DNA from: Clostridiales bacterium
Lineage (GTDB): Bacteria; Bacillota; Clostridia; Tissierellales; Sedimentibacteraceae
Direction: 5' to 3'
NCBI GenBank assembly: GCA_003483345.1
Contig: DMWH01000186.1
Location: 1-16,494 of the forward strand
DNA length: 16,494 bases
Both the position numbers and the translations under genes were made by a program. Under the pieces are notes generated by a model, which saw only the letters and a program-made list of their open reading frames with translations, was not told the DNA's origin and did not search any database. Every line of letters starts with the position of its first letter. The first letter of the stretch is position 1. Shown piece by piece: positions 1 to 8,197 of the stretch.

Positions 1-361
1 ATTTTGCTATCCCCCCTACAGCAGACCCAGGATGGTTTCCCTCTATTTCTTCTATAACGTCTTCTAGCATAGCTGCATACCTCAATGCATCGCTACGACG
101 CATACTGCCTTTACCCTTTTTTTCAATCTCAAAAAGTTTTCCCTGCAAATCCAAAATAGCGAAGCGTAGATTATCTTCGTCAAAACCCTCATCCTCATCT
201 TCGGGCAAATTAAGATATTTTCTTATTTCACTGTCAGCAATTCGCCAAGCTCTTCCAAACTTTTCTCCTTTTAATTTTCCTGCTCTTAACCAATCCTTTA
301 AAGTTTTTTCACTTAAATCGAACTCTTCTGCCGCCTCTTTTGCTGAATAATATTTTCCCAT
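1..361 (-). CDS. Excisionase/MerR-type helix-turn-helix protein, C-terminus cut by window edge
   Basis: Only the first 120 codons are in the window; the gene runs off the left edge. The N-terminus starts MGKYYSAKEAAEEF, continues through a recognition-helix-like stretch (LSEKTLKDWLRAGKL), and then a GRAWRI wing. This is the layout of the HTH_17 / excisionase-type winged helix fold, at about residues 4-52. It is followed by a very acidic linker (LPEDEDEGFDED) and a helical, charged region whose function I do not recognise. The ATG at 361 has AAAGGGG nine bases upstream. Repeated 9-bp sites overlap its promoter, so autoregulation is plausible (inference). It could be a DNA-binding regulator or a phage/plasmid-type accessory protein. 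A terminator separates it from the defence genes, so it is probably a separate unit. Confidence 0.75.
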   Translation of the reverse strand, partial: MGKYYSAKEAAEEFDLSEKTLKDWLRAGKLKGEKFGRAWRIADSEIRKYLNLPEDEDEGFDEDNLRFAILDLQGKLFEIEKKGKGSMRRSDALRYAAMLEDVIEEIEGNHPGSAVGGIAK

Positions 362-400
362 AATATTAAGCCCCTTTCTATATGTGGAATCACTTACCTT

Positions 401-481
401 TATCATACCTTTATTGTACCTAATCGCGCCTATTATGTCAATATGGTACGATGATTTTATTTAACGGCACTTTATCGTACC
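401..481. repeat. Four 9-bp TATCGTACC-like sites around the HTH promoter (candidate operators)
   Basis: The copies are TATCATACC (401-409), TATTGTACC (412-420), an inverted copy read as CATCGTACC (445-453), and TATCGTACC (473-481). The first two lie 11 bases apart, one helical turn. The third and fourth form a 10-bp perfect inverted repeat (443-452 with 474-483). One site covers the -10 box, one lies at the transcription start, and one sits beside the -35 box. This geometry fits repression by a multimeric regulator, possibly the HTH protein itself. Plasmid-style iterons are an alternative. Confidence 0.65.
406..441 (-). promoter_or_regulatory. Consensus vegetative promoter of the HTH gene
   Basis: On the minus strand, TTGACA (441-436) and TACAAT (418-413) are separated by exactly 17 bases. 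This is close to the sigma-A consensus. The predicted transcription start lies near 406, giving a leader of about 45 bases before the ATG at 361. It is the best-matching promoter in the window. Confidence 0.75.
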
Positions 482-499
482 ATTAATGTGTTTTTAAAC

Positions 500-540
500 A
501 TAAAATAAGAGCACCGTATTTTGCGGTGCTCTTATTTTAT
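500..540. terminator. Intrinsic terminator, probably bidirectional
   Basis: A 17-bp perfect stem (500-516 with 524-540) encloses a 7-base loop (TATTTTG). The base of the stem is A/T only and the core is GAGCACCG, so both strands read a GC-rich hairpin followed by a T-rich tract. For minus-strand transcription it lies 41 bases past the stop codon at 582, closing the long defence operon. Confidence 0.85.
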
Positions 541-581
541 GCCATCTAATTGTTTTATCCTGATTAGTATATAATTTTCTT

Positions 582-878
582 CTACTGATTATGAAGCCCC
601 ACAACCAAATCCAAAATTTTACCGATATCATTATAGTACTTATAGTTAAGTTTTGCTTTAAAAGAATGATTGTATTTTTTCATCTCATATTCAAGTCTAA
701 ATCTATCAGCATTTTGAATTGTAAGACAAACAAACCTTGTAGGGCTTATATATAGAATTTCTTGACCACGATACAAAATATATCTTCCGTTGGGGCTGTC
801 AGAAGCTACTGCTACCTCAAAGAGATCACAATCTTTTCTTTCTTTAATATACTGTAAAGCCTGCTCCAATACATCCAT
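582..878 (-). CDS. 98-residue protein of unknown function, last gene of the defence operon
   Basis: I do not recognise this protein. It has no signal peptide, membrane segment or cysteine cluster. It has an N-terminal charged helix, a mixed strand region with YILYRGQEILYISP, and a lysine/tyrosine-rich stretch (YEMKKYNHSFKAKLNYKYYND) before a hydrophobic helix. The frame extends to a GTG at 890, but the ATG at 878 is preferred because AAAGGTGG (894-887) lies eight bases before it, while the GTG overlaps that site. It follows the DUF262 gene by 54 bases, on the same strand, and precedes the terminator at 540-500, so it is probably cotranscribed. A regulator or partner of the DUF262 nuclease is only an inference. 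Confidence 0.7.
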   Translation of the reverse strand: MDVLEQALQYIKERKDCDLFEVAVASDSPNGRYILYRGQEILYISPTRFVCLTIQNADRFRLEYEMKKYNHSFKAKLNYKYYNDIGKILDLVVGLHNQ

Positions 879-932
879 TATCTCCGCCACCTTTCAAAAT
901 TTATTTAATATAAAAATGAAAAACAAATTGAA

Positions 933-3092
933 TTATGATTTCAAGTTATTCAGTTCTAATACTAAAACACTATAAATTTTATCAAATCTATCTTTTAATA
1001 TACTTTCATATAATTCACTCTCTTTAATAGTATTGTTTTTATATATTTCTATATCTTGATCTGGAATACAGTGACCAAATTGAGCAACTTTCGAGACATA
1101 TTGAAAATAATCTTCCGGTTTCAAATCACTTATGTCAGAATTCGACTTAGATGAAATATATGTTCTGTTTAATGGGCTATTTAGAATATGCTTGCTATTT
1201 TTTCTAATGTCTTTCGACGATTGCCCTATTTTAGTTGCATTTCTTAAGGGGAAAATATGATGGTCATTTAATTTTAATATTTCAATGCGGCCATTAAAAT
1301 CGCAACTTTCTTGAGCTCCGACTTTCCAAGCCGATAAATCTATCTTTTCATAAATAAAATCTTGTGGTTCATTGCTCAGTATATATTGCATCAAAGCTTT
1401 TCGGATAGCTTTTGGCACTTCATGCATTTCATCTTTCATTAGCAGTACGTTTTTATCTGAATATCCTGGATCATTCAATACCACTTTTTCATAGTTTTCA
1501 AAAGGATTAACTCCTTTCCCCTTAACCCATTTATACAAAGCTTTAATATCCTTAATGCATTGCTCATTTTGCCGTTCACGATATGCGCCGCCCATTAAGC
1601 AAGACCAATACCAATATTCAATTTTATTTATTGCCTTTCTATTTGCCCAAATCTTTTCATCTGTTAAACAATAAGCTATAGGCAAAAGCATAAGTTCATA
1701 TTGTAATTCCTTAATTTCAAATATCCCACAACGTATTTGTAAAAAAGCACTTGCTCTTATTAATGAGTTTATCGTTTTTTCAGCATTTTTGTTTATTTGT
1801 TCAGTATTAAGCTCTAATATTTTCACGCTTTTTATAAGATCAGATTTAATGTTATCTACGTTTGTAGTATTAGAAAAAATCGACAACATATTGAGAAATT
1901 GATCTTTAACAGTTTTGGACAATTCACTTTCATTTATTAAACCCACATAACTTGGAAACCATTCATTGCGTGGAAGACTAAACTTATTATTATAAAAAAG
2001 AGCATTATTTATTTTCAAGTGTTTATTCAAATGATCTAACAATCTTTTAGATAAAGCTTCAACTTTTATATCTTTGGCGGCCTTAGCAACAACTAAATCA
2101 TAAGTATCGAGAGGGGTTCCACCTTTATTAATGCTTTCGAAAATTGCCACTGCTCTGTTTATTTCATTTGCTGGTAATTCAATTGTTGGAACTTCTTGAT
2201 TCAAAATTCCTTCTAAATAATTTATTACATCCCTACTCCATTTTGCGGCTAAATTATTAAAAGCGCTATCTATCTCTTCCTTATTATTGCAGTCAATGTT
2301 TGGTTGTATTCTTTCAAGATATCTCTTAATTTCTATATCCCTATTATGTACATCCTTGATATCATTTATCCTAGCTTTCAAATCTTCGGATTTATCTCTT
2401 CCAATTTTTTCAATAACGTATTCATGTAATGCTTTTCCACTAGTACCATAAAGTGTATATAATGGTACTAGCCCTTCTTTTGATGCATATTCAGCAATAT
2501 AGTAGTTTCTCTTATTAATTTCATCACTTGGAATATTTTTATTATTTTTGTCTTTAACAACAAATCCCGGATGAAACCAATATTTAGTCCTGCTTTTATA
2601 TATTGTTTTGGGTACAATGCACCCCACGACTTGGCTAGGTTCATATGAATTGAAAGGTTTAAAATCTAACATTTCATACCCAAAAATATCTTCCTCATTA
2701 TCTTTCTGTATCAATTTTATGAACCATCTATTTCTAAGGCTTTTATAAATATTTTCCCACGTTTTTTCCCAATTCTTTGAATCAATAAATAAATCAGTAA
2801 ACATGCTTTTTAAACTTGTTACTCTTTGTTGGCCATCTAGTAAATACTGACACTCATCTTTGGGTTCACAGCTTTCCTTTGGAAAACATATTTTCTTATT
2901 TGCAAAATCTTCCTTTTTGCCATTTAAAAGTAATATGCTACCCACAGGTAAACTTATAATAAATGAGGCTAACATTTTTTTTTGCTGATCATTATCCCAA
3001 ACAAAATCTCTTTGAAAGTCTGGAAGAACTAGTCTGTTTTCATCGTTTCTGTTAAAAATTCCCTTTAACTTGATTGTTGACAAATTAATCAC
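933..3092 (-). CDS. DUF262 plus HNH (DUF1524-type) nuclease, SspE/GmrSD-like effector
   Basis: The N-terminal DUF262 fold shows LPDFQRDFVW (about residues 23-32), LPVGSILLL (48-56) and the DGQQR signature (86-90). That ParB-like active site hydrolyses nucleotides in GmrSD and SspE. The C-terminus carries DHHIFP (H611, H612), then N638 and N642 and a late GHCIP (about 673), which fits a His-Me finger (HNH) nicking domain of the DUF1524 kind. At 719 residues it is in the size range of SspE-type fusions. SspE is known to sense phosphorothioate DNA and nick unmodified DNA; the same job here is inferred from neighbouring sulfur-modification genes. The start is uncertain: AAAAGGA (3100-3094) is only one base from the GTG at 3092, and a TTG at 3083 would have a spacing of ten. 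A candidate promoter precedes it, so it may be expressed partly on its own. Confidence 0.85.
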   Translation of the reverse strand: MINLSTIKLKGIFNRNDENRLVLPDFQRDFVWDNDQQKKMLASFIISLPVGSILLLNGKKEDFANKKICFPKESCEPKDECQYLLDGQQRVTSLKSMFTDLFIDSKNWEKTWENIYKSLRNRWFIKLIQKDNEEDIFGYEMLDFKPFNSYEPSQVVGCIVPKTIYKSRTKYWFHPGFVVKDKNNKNIPSDEINKRNYYIAEYASKEGLVPLYTLYGTSGKALHEYVIEKIGRDKSEDLKARINDIKDVHNRDIEIKRYLERIQPNIDCNNKEEIDSAFNNLAAKWSRDVINYLEGILNQEVPTIELPANEINRAVAIFESINKGGTPLDTYDLVVAKAAKDIKVEALSKRLLDHLNKHLKINNALFYNNKFSLPRNEWFPSYVGLINESELSKTVKDQFLNMLSIFSNTTNVDNIKSDLIKSVKILELNTEQINKNAEKTINSLIRASAFLQIRCGIFEIKELQYELMLLPIAYCLTDEKIWANRKAINKIEYWYWSCLMGGAYRERQNEQCIKDIKALYKWVKGKGVNPFENYEKVVLNDPGYSDKNVLLMKDEMHEVPKAIRKALMQYILSNEPQDFIYEKIDLSAWKVGAQESCDFNGRIEILKLNDHHIFPLRNATKIGQSSKDIRKNSKHILNSPLNRTYISSKSNSDISDLKPEDYFQYVSKVAQFGHCIPDQDIEIYKNNTIKESELYESILKDRFDKIYSVLVLELNNLKS

Positions 3093-3139
3093 GTCCTTTT
3101 TATTTTAAATCCGGGACATCAAAAAATGTTAGTCTTTCA

Positions 3140-3156
3140 GCTTTTATATAATATCA
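3140..3156 (-). promoter_or_regulatory. Candidate extended -10 promoter for the DUF262 gene
   Basis: On the minus strand TGA is directly followed by TATTAT (TGn-TATTAT, 3156-3148), an extended -10 element. No convincing -35 is seen. It straddles the stop codon of the PLD gene and would give a leader of about 49 bases. The surrounding 13 bases (3157-3145) are identical to those at the yegP promoter. Confidence 0.4.
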
Positions 3157-4125
3157 TTACAAAAGAATAATTTTATTATCTGCATTACTTTTTATTAATA
3201 TTTCCGAATAATTATATGTTTTCAAAATATATTTTTGAGGAAAGAAATAAAGCAACCAGCGAATAAGTATCTGCCACAAACTTTTAACATCACAATAAGG
3301 ATCATGAATAAAACCTTCAATATAAGCGACCATTTGGCCAAAACGATATTCTTTTATAATTAATTCATCAATAAATTGAATTAAAGGTTCTTGCAATAAC
3401 ATAAAAGTCATATGATTTCTAAATTCATTCTCTGCTAAACCTTTCGGAAGATTAAAATAATCTAAATCCCTTATTGCGGATTTTAAAGCATGACTCGAGA
3501 GCTCTCCTAAATTACCATTGTAAACTGGATATAATGCATCTGGATATCTTGACTTTGGCAACCAGATTCTGTTTGCATCGTCCTGCTCATCAGCCTGTGA
3601 TATCATTCTTAATTCATTATTTAAAATATATTTGTTTTCTTGCTGAAAATTCTTCAGCAAATCATTGAATTCTTTAAAAATCTCATCTGTAACGAAAATG
3701 CTTTGATCTAAAATATGCTTTTCAAATCGAATAAACCCCATCTCACTAGGCAAAAAAACCATTAACTCTAGGTTTGGATAATTACACCACCCCAAAGCAT
3801 GTGCAGTTAAGTTACCTGAGCCTGTTGCAACGAAATTATCTCCTCGATAATATTTAGCGTGTAAGTTTTGCATCAAAAGCAAACGTCCGCCTCTTGCCTT
3901 GATTATATCATACACATTTATATCACTAACTCCAGCACAAATTTCGTCTAAGCGCCAACGGGTGACACAAGTAAATGAAATATTTGGCTTCAAAACAGCA
4001 AAAATTCTTTCAATAATATTTTGCTTAATAAATGGAGCAACTAAAACCATTTCCTTGTCAGTCTTTTGTGCTAAATATAGCAAGGAATCACCTATATGCT
4101 CATAAGCACAGCATGTTTCATCCAT
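3157..4125 (-). CDS. Phospholipase D-type (single HKD) nuclease with an unassigned C-terminal domain
   Basis: The HKD signature is complete: H89, K91 and D96 (NLHAKYYRGDNF) followed by the G-S-G-N loop (S103, N105) and an acidic residue in NLELMVF (E120). Only one HKD is present in 322 residues, so by analogy with single-HKD nucleases it should work as a dimer, cutting DNA or another phosphodiester. Residues from about 150 to 322 match nothing I recognise; they are helical, and the end is rich in aromatic residues (WQILIRWLLYFF). The ATG at 4125 overlaps the upstream gene's stop by eight bases, with GGAGA seven bases before it, so translation is coupled to the 164-residue protein. Context suggests the nuclease of a helicase/GHKL/PLD restriction arm, possibly the SspH counterpart (name from memory). 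Confidence 0.8.
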   Translation of the reverse strand: MDETCCAYEHIGDSLLYLAQKTDKEMVLVAPFIKQNIIERIFAVLKPNISFTCVTRWRLDEICAGVSDINVYDIIKARGGRLLLMQNLHAKYYRGDNFVATGSGNLTAHALGWCNYPNLELMVFLPSEMGFIRFEKHILDQSIFVTDEIFKEFNDLLKNFQQENKYILNNELRMISQADEQDDANRIWLPKSRYPDALYPVYNGNLGELSSHALKSAIRDLDYFNLPKGLAENEFRNHMTFMLLQEPLIQFIDELIIKEYRFGQMVAYIEGFIHDPYCDVKSLWQILIRWLLYFFPQKYILKTYNYSEILIKSNADNKIILL

Positions 4126-4612
4126 TTGTCAATCTCCTAGCCACTCTGCCCCAATCCTTACGCGCCTCTTCTGCTTTTTCTTTTAAACGTCCCTCTGGCA
4201 ATCCATCTTCGTACTGAGTCCAAGCCAATAACAAAAGTTTTATAGCCTTCTGAGCACGAAATATCTTTTCATCTTTATCACTTATTTCCTCATTATCTGT
4301 AATACTTTCCAAAACTACAGATAAGTAATAATATGCCGGATGCCTAGAATTTAAACATATTAAAGAGTCACGGCCTTCAGGTTTAATAGAAAAAAAGGCC
4401 TCGGTTTCACTTCTTACGGTCTTTATACTGCAGTTAATATCTAATGACAGGTCATAATCTCTAATGACATCTTTGTATGGCTGATCTATTCTTCGCGATG
4501 GCATCTCAATAACCTTGTCTATGTTCAAATTATTATGCGGTATTTCTTTTGTCTTTATTGTTTTGTCATTTAATCGTAAAACCTTTTTTATGCGCTCGCA
4601 AATAGCAGCCAA
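4118..4612 (-). CDS. Stand-alone copy of the GHKL ATPase C-terminal domain
   Basis: Residues 69-164 align with the last 96 residues of the GHKL ATPase encoded just upstream. Both share an AFF.(V/I)(R/K)P start, RHPAY, KLLL.AW..YED.LP.G.LKE, and an R.DWGRVA ending. The first 68 residues differ from it and resemble nothing known to me. The GHKL catalytic motifs are absent, so it cannot be an ATPase. A complete ORF with AGGAGG (4626-4621) eight bases before a TTG start argues against a decayed gene. The likely origin is a partial duplication or domain split. A structural partner, for example forming a heterodimer with the ATPase tail or bridging it to the PLD nuclease, is an inference. Confidence 0.75.
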   Translation of the reverse strand: MAAICERIKKVLRLNDKTIKTKEIPHNNLNIDKVIEMPSRRIDQPYKDVIRDYDLSLDINCSIKTVRSETEAFFSIKPEGRDSLICLNSRHPAYYYLSVVLESITDNEEISDKDEKIFRAQKAIKLLLLAWTQYEDGLPEGRLKEKAEEARKDWGRVARRLTNG

Positions 4613-4620
4613 CTTACCAA

Positions 4621-4626
4621 CCTCCT
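4621..4626 (-). promoter_or_regulatory. Ribosome binding site fixing a TTG start
   Basis: A perfect AGGAGG read on the minus strand lies eight bases before TTG at 4612. No ATG or GTG at a suitable distance competes, so the rare TTG start of the 164-residue gene is well supported. Confidence 0.75.
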
Positions 4627-4655
4627 AAATACATTATTACAAAAAGCGTAGAAAC

Positions 4656-6455
4656 CTAATTTCGTAAAAATCCCTTTGCTACACGTCCCCAGTCTGACCT
4701 CGTTTGCCCTGCAGCCTCCTTTAGCTTACCATCTGGTAATTCGTCCTCATATCTAGCCCATGCTGTTAATAACAACTTCAACCCAGTTGCTGCTTTAAAA
4801 AGTCTTTCTTTCAGTTTTTCCGCGTCATCAGTATCAATATCCTTTTCCAATACTTCTACAAGATTATCGTAAGCAGGATGACGTTCATTTATTACCATAT
4901 TGATTACGCCGGCTTTAGGTCTTACAACAAAAAAGGCGTCACTCTCTACTGGTGCAACAGCAAATAAATATTTCAAATTATTATCCAAGGTGTGAGCTGT
5001 TAATTCCTGAACAACATCTTCGTCAATTTCGAACTCTTCCAATGTCTGTTGTATTTCTGTTCTTCGTTCTTCCTTAGGTTTCCATTCATCATAGTCACTA
5101 AGCCCTTTGTAACCATCTTCTTTTCTTTGTTCCGTAGCTAACGTAGCTGCTTTAGCAGCAGTTTCATCCATAAAATAACGCGCACGAGCGCTTGATCTTG
5201 ATCCAATTCTTTGTGATTTTATTAAATCTCTCATTATTGAAACATTTTTTTTGATGTATTTGCTAATATCAAACAGTAACGCCCGTGGATCATTTTCCTC
5301 TTTAAGATCTGTGTAGGCTGCTGTGAAACTTTTCCCCTCTTCGTTTGCAATTGTTTCCAAATCACAAAGCATAACTTCTGAAAAGTTTCTTGCGGTTTGC
5401 TTATTATTAGTTACGCCAAATAGTTCATCAAGTGCAGGAGGGAAATCTACTTCGACTCCCCACCAGCGTTCTCTTGGATCATAACTGTTGACAATACTTT
5501 GATCAAGTTCTAATTCACGATCAGCACGAATTATTGATATACCAACATTACGTGATGCATGTTTACCATATGATGTTGAACCTGCGTTGTCTGTCATCCG
5601 GGCTTCTTTTTTAGCTATTGACAATCTAACGATAACCTCATGCCGTTCGCCTTGATATTCAACTTCAAAAGTTGTTTCGCTATCATCACCAAACGGTTCA
5701 AACATTGCATTTTCATTAAATGGTTCGGGGCAACTAGTCTTATCCATCAAATACATTGGATCATTTGGCAAGGCGTTTTTGGACAACTCTATTGTTTTAG
5801 GATCCTGTTCGTTAAAAGAAATCATATGTATTATGATTTCCCCTCTATTTAAAAATTTACGATATATTCTTCCAATAAGTTCCTCAGAATTATCCATTAA
5901 TGTTTTGGCTTTTGTCCACATTAAACGATCTAGCGAAGACCAAACTACAAGTGTACCACAGTCAGATGGTGTAACATGATTTAACCAACATTTTGGAATA
6001 TTCTTTCTTATTGGTTCGGGTACTTCAGAATTATCAGTTTTTTTGACCTCGTCAATATCAAGATATGTATACAAAGCGTTTGATATCCCATTTTGCCAGG
6101 ACCAAACTTCGACTTTTCTAGCTTGTGAAATAGAAGATGCAGGTAGCCCCATTCCAAACCGTCCAATTCCTGTCCGATCTTGTCGTCTTAATCTTGTGCC
6201 ATTACCAAACTGCAAAGAAGTCCACAATTCCTCTTTATTCATTCCAATACCATTGTCTGATACTGCTATCATATTTAACCTTCTCATGGAGCGGGCCCCT
6301 ATTTGTTCCACTCTCTCTAAACACATTAGGTCAATATTATTTGCACCCGCCTGAATTGAATTGTCGATTAATTCGCAGACCGCATATGCTGTATTCTTAT
6401 ACCCATTATCTCTCATTGCCTCGATAGCTAAATTTGCTGGTACATATTGTTTCAT
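4656..6455 (-). CDS. GHKL (MutL/Hsp90/MORC-like) ATPase
   Basis: The GHKL (Bergerat) ATP-binding fold is clear: N-box ELIDNSIQAGA (E28, N32), G1 box DNGIGM (67-72), and G2 GIGRFGMGLP (96-105). A transducer-like segment with TLVVWSSLDR and a YGKHASRNVGISI loop follows. At about residues 430-500 there is a charged helical stretch, and the last 96 residues (504-599) form the domain duplicated in the next gene. Such ATPases clamp DNA on ATP binding; MutL/MORC-type relatives in restriction loci next to SF2 helicases have been described. The frame is open up to a TTG at 6473, but the ATG at 6455 is chosen: it has GGGAGGA nine bases upstream and forms the classic ATGA overlap with the helicase stop. 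It is probably one subunit of the restriction arm, possibly SspG-like. Confidence 0.85.
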   Translation of the reverse strand: MKQYVPANLAIEAMRDNGYKNTAYAVCELIDNSIQAGANNIDLMCLERVEQIGARSMRRLNMIAVSDNGIGMNKEELWTSLQFGNGTRLRRQDRTGIGRFGMGLPASSISQARKVEVWSWQNGISNALYTYLDIDEVKKTDNSEVPEPIRKNIPKCWLNHVTPSDCGTLVVWSSLDRLMWTKAKTLMDNSEELIGRIYRKFLNRGEIIIHMISFNEQDPKTIELSKNALPNDPMYLMDKTSCPEPFNENAMFEPFGDDSETTFEVEYQGERHEVIVRLSIAKKEARMTDNAGSTSYGKHASRNVGISIIRADRELELDQSIVNSYDPRERWWGVEVDFPPALDELFGVTNNKQTARNFSEVMLCDLETIANEEGKSFTAAYTDLKEENDPRALLFDISKYIKKNVSIMRDLIKSQRIGSRSSARARYFMDETAAKAATLATEQRKEDGYKGLSDYDEWKPKEERRTEIQQTLEEFEIDEDVVQELTAHTLDNNLKYLFAVAPVESDAFFVVRPKAGVINMVINERHPAYDNLVEVLEKDIDTDDAEKLKERLFKAATGLKLLLTAWARYEDELPDGKLKEAAGQTRSDWGRVAKGFLRN

Positions 6456-8077
6456 TCCCACACATCCTCCCAATTTTCAAACGAATTTGCAACACTTTCA
6501 AAACCCGGCAAAAAAGTATCAACTAACGTTACTATTTCGGCCTGTTTGTTACCTCCTGCTTTTACTCCTCGGATTGCACGACCGACCATTTGGCTGAATA
6601 GTACTAAAGAATAGGTTGGCCTAGCAATCACTGCTGCGCTTGTCTTAGGAGCATCAAACCCTGTAGTAAGAACGCCAAAGTTACACAATATGCAGGGAGA
6701 ATCTGAAGTATGCTTATATTCATTTATAAATTTATTTCTTTCCTCACTAGGTGTCGCTCCTGTTACAGAAAATGCTTTATAACCTCTTGCGCGCAAAATG
6801 ACTGCTAACAAATTGGAACACTCTACTGAAGGCGCAAAAACTAATATCCTATTATGTCCCCTTTTTATAAGAAGCTCAGTATGTCTAAGAATTAGTATAT
6901 TTCTTTGTTCATCTTTCCCCAGCCTTTTGAGAACAGCATCAGGAATATCAAGCATATCACCTAAATCAAAGCGTTCTTCACTTTCACTCGTGTATTCTAA
7001 AGGCTTATATCTGACACTTGCTAGATATCCTTGCTCAACCAAATAATCAACAGGGTTTTTGTAGCCAGCGACTTCAAGCTTAACCTTTCTACGAGCAAAT
7101 ATATTTGCAAGTTCTTGATCTGCCGTAATATTGTTCCATGTACGTCCTGGAGTCGCACTAAGTCCAAGAAGTTTGTTTTCTAGGCCCATTGAACTTAAAC
7201 TATCCATGACCAAATGATATGTGGGCGCAATAGCCTGATGAGCTTCATCCATTACGACTAGCGATGCTCTACTTCCAATCTTGCTTATAAATGCTATTTC
7301 TCCCTGGCATATCTTGCTGTATAGTTTTGCCAGGCTAGATATAATAATGCAGTCTTTTGTTTGTTCATCACCTAAATCAAGTCCATGGATACCCCAGAAT
7401 CTATAAATACCTATATGTCTATTTCCTAACGTTTTCCAAGCTTTTCGAGCCTCTTGAAAAGCCTGCTCACAAAGTTCTTCCGAATTAGCTAACCATACAA
7501 CAACACAAGGTTCTCTTTCGCGCATATGATCGACAATAATGTTCATTGCTGTTCTTGTTTTTCCTGAACCTGTTGGCATATGTAGTAATACACGATACGG
7601 CTCAATATTCAAAATTTGCTTAATTTTCTTAACTGCAATTCGTTGATGCTCAAATAAAGGATATTCAGGCAAAACTTTGCCATCAAAAACTTCCTCTGGC
7701 CTTGTGTCAGGAACAACTGTAAGCCCGAAAAATTCAAATAAACGTTCTTCAGTTACTGATCCTTTTGCAATATTTTTATTGTTTAGTGCCTGATAAATTT
7801 TAGCATTAGGCCAGCTGTCAATATTGGTATTTGGTTCTATAGTTTTATAAAGTTGCCGAACTTCATCAGTTTTTAAAAGATCAATTAATTCGTTACGAAT
7901 TTTTTTATCTCTCAGCAAAAAATATGGGCCATACATTTCAACAACTATATTTTTAAGATTTTGGTTATTCGCACCTGTTTCACTTAATAAATTCAAAATG
8001 CGAATAGCCGAATCCCCTAAAATATTTTGCAATATTGTTTCTTCTACCCTAGAAAACAAAGCCGAAAATTGTAGCAT
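6452..8077 (-). CDS. SF2 DEAH-box helicase/translocase
   Basis: All the main SF2 motifs are visible: a Q-like FEHQ (142-145), Walker A MPTGSGKT (167-174), Walker B DEAH (277-280), motif III LSATP (306-310), motif V TTGFDAP (471-477) and motif VI QMVGRAIRG (496-504). This is the type I/III restriction or RecG-like helicase group that acts on duplex DNA. The first 130 residues form a helical domain I cannot name. At 541 residues it lacks an obvious nuclease domain, which the downstream PLD gene could supply. AAGGG lies eight bases before the ATG at 8077, and the stop overlaps the GHKL start by four bases, so the two are translationally coupled. It is probably a motor of a restriction arm (SspF-like, from memory). 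Confidence 0.88.
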   Translation of the reverse strand: MLQFSALFSRVEETILQNILGDSAIRILNLLSETGANNQNLKNIVVEMYGPYFLLRDKKIRNELIDLLKTDEVRQLYKTIEPNTNIDSWPNAKIYQALNNKNIAKGSVTEERLFEFFGLTVVPDTRPEEVFDGKVLPEYPLFEHQRIAVKKIKQILNIEPYRVLLHMPTGSGKTRTAMNIIVDHMREREPCVVVWLANSEELCEQAFQEARKAWKTLGNRHIGIYRFWGIHGLDLGDEQTKDCIIISSLAKLYSKICQGEIAFISKIGSRASLVVMDEAHQAIAPTYHLVMDSLSSMGLENKLLGLSATPGRTWNNITADQELANIFARRKVKLEVAGYKNPVDYLVEQGYLASVRYKPLEYTSESEERFDLGDMLDIPDAVLKRLGKDEQRNILILRHTELLIKRGHNRILVFAPSVECSNLLAVILRARGYKAFSVTGATPSEERNKFINEYKHTSDSPCILCNFGVLTTGFDAPKTSAAVIARPTYSLVLFSQMVGRAIRGVKAGGNKQAEIVTLVDTFLPGFESVANSFENWEDVWE

Positions 8078-8161
8078 ATAAACATCCCTTTTCTATTTAT
8101 GTTAAATTTCTTTTAAAATCGACAACATAAAATAATGTAAGGAGTATAAATATATTATATT

Positions 8162-8197
8162 TAATATGAAAATATTATCTAAAATATTAAAAGTCAA
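8162..8197 (-). promoter_or_regulatory. Candidate internal promoter before the helicase gene
   Basis: TTGACT (8197-8192) and TATTTT (8174-8169) lie 17 bases apart on the minus strand, giving a leader of about 85 bases before the ATG at 8077. The -10 is only a four-of-six match and the whole gap is AT-rich, so chance is possible. The -35 lies within one arm of the inverted repeat at 8188-8237. Confidence 0.35.

Noticed and set aside
401..483. Reading the GGTACGATA sites as a CRISPR array or transposon end
   Set aside because: Copies are only 9 bases, unevenly spaced and in both orientations, with no cas genes or transposase nearby.
790..975. Plus-strand open frame over the start of the 98-residue gene
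   Set aside because: It lies mostly antisense to a gene with a good ribosome binding site and has no recognisable protein features.
4118..4612. Possibility that this gene is a frameshifted fragment of the GHKL ATPase
   Set aside because: The ATPase already has its own complete copy of the domain, and the small gene has its own ribosome binding site and a distinct head.
6043..6597. Several overlapping plus-strand open frames opposite the GHKL ATPase and helicase ends
   Set aside because: They are antisense to strongly conserved motifs (G1, G2, motif VI) and look like codon shadows.
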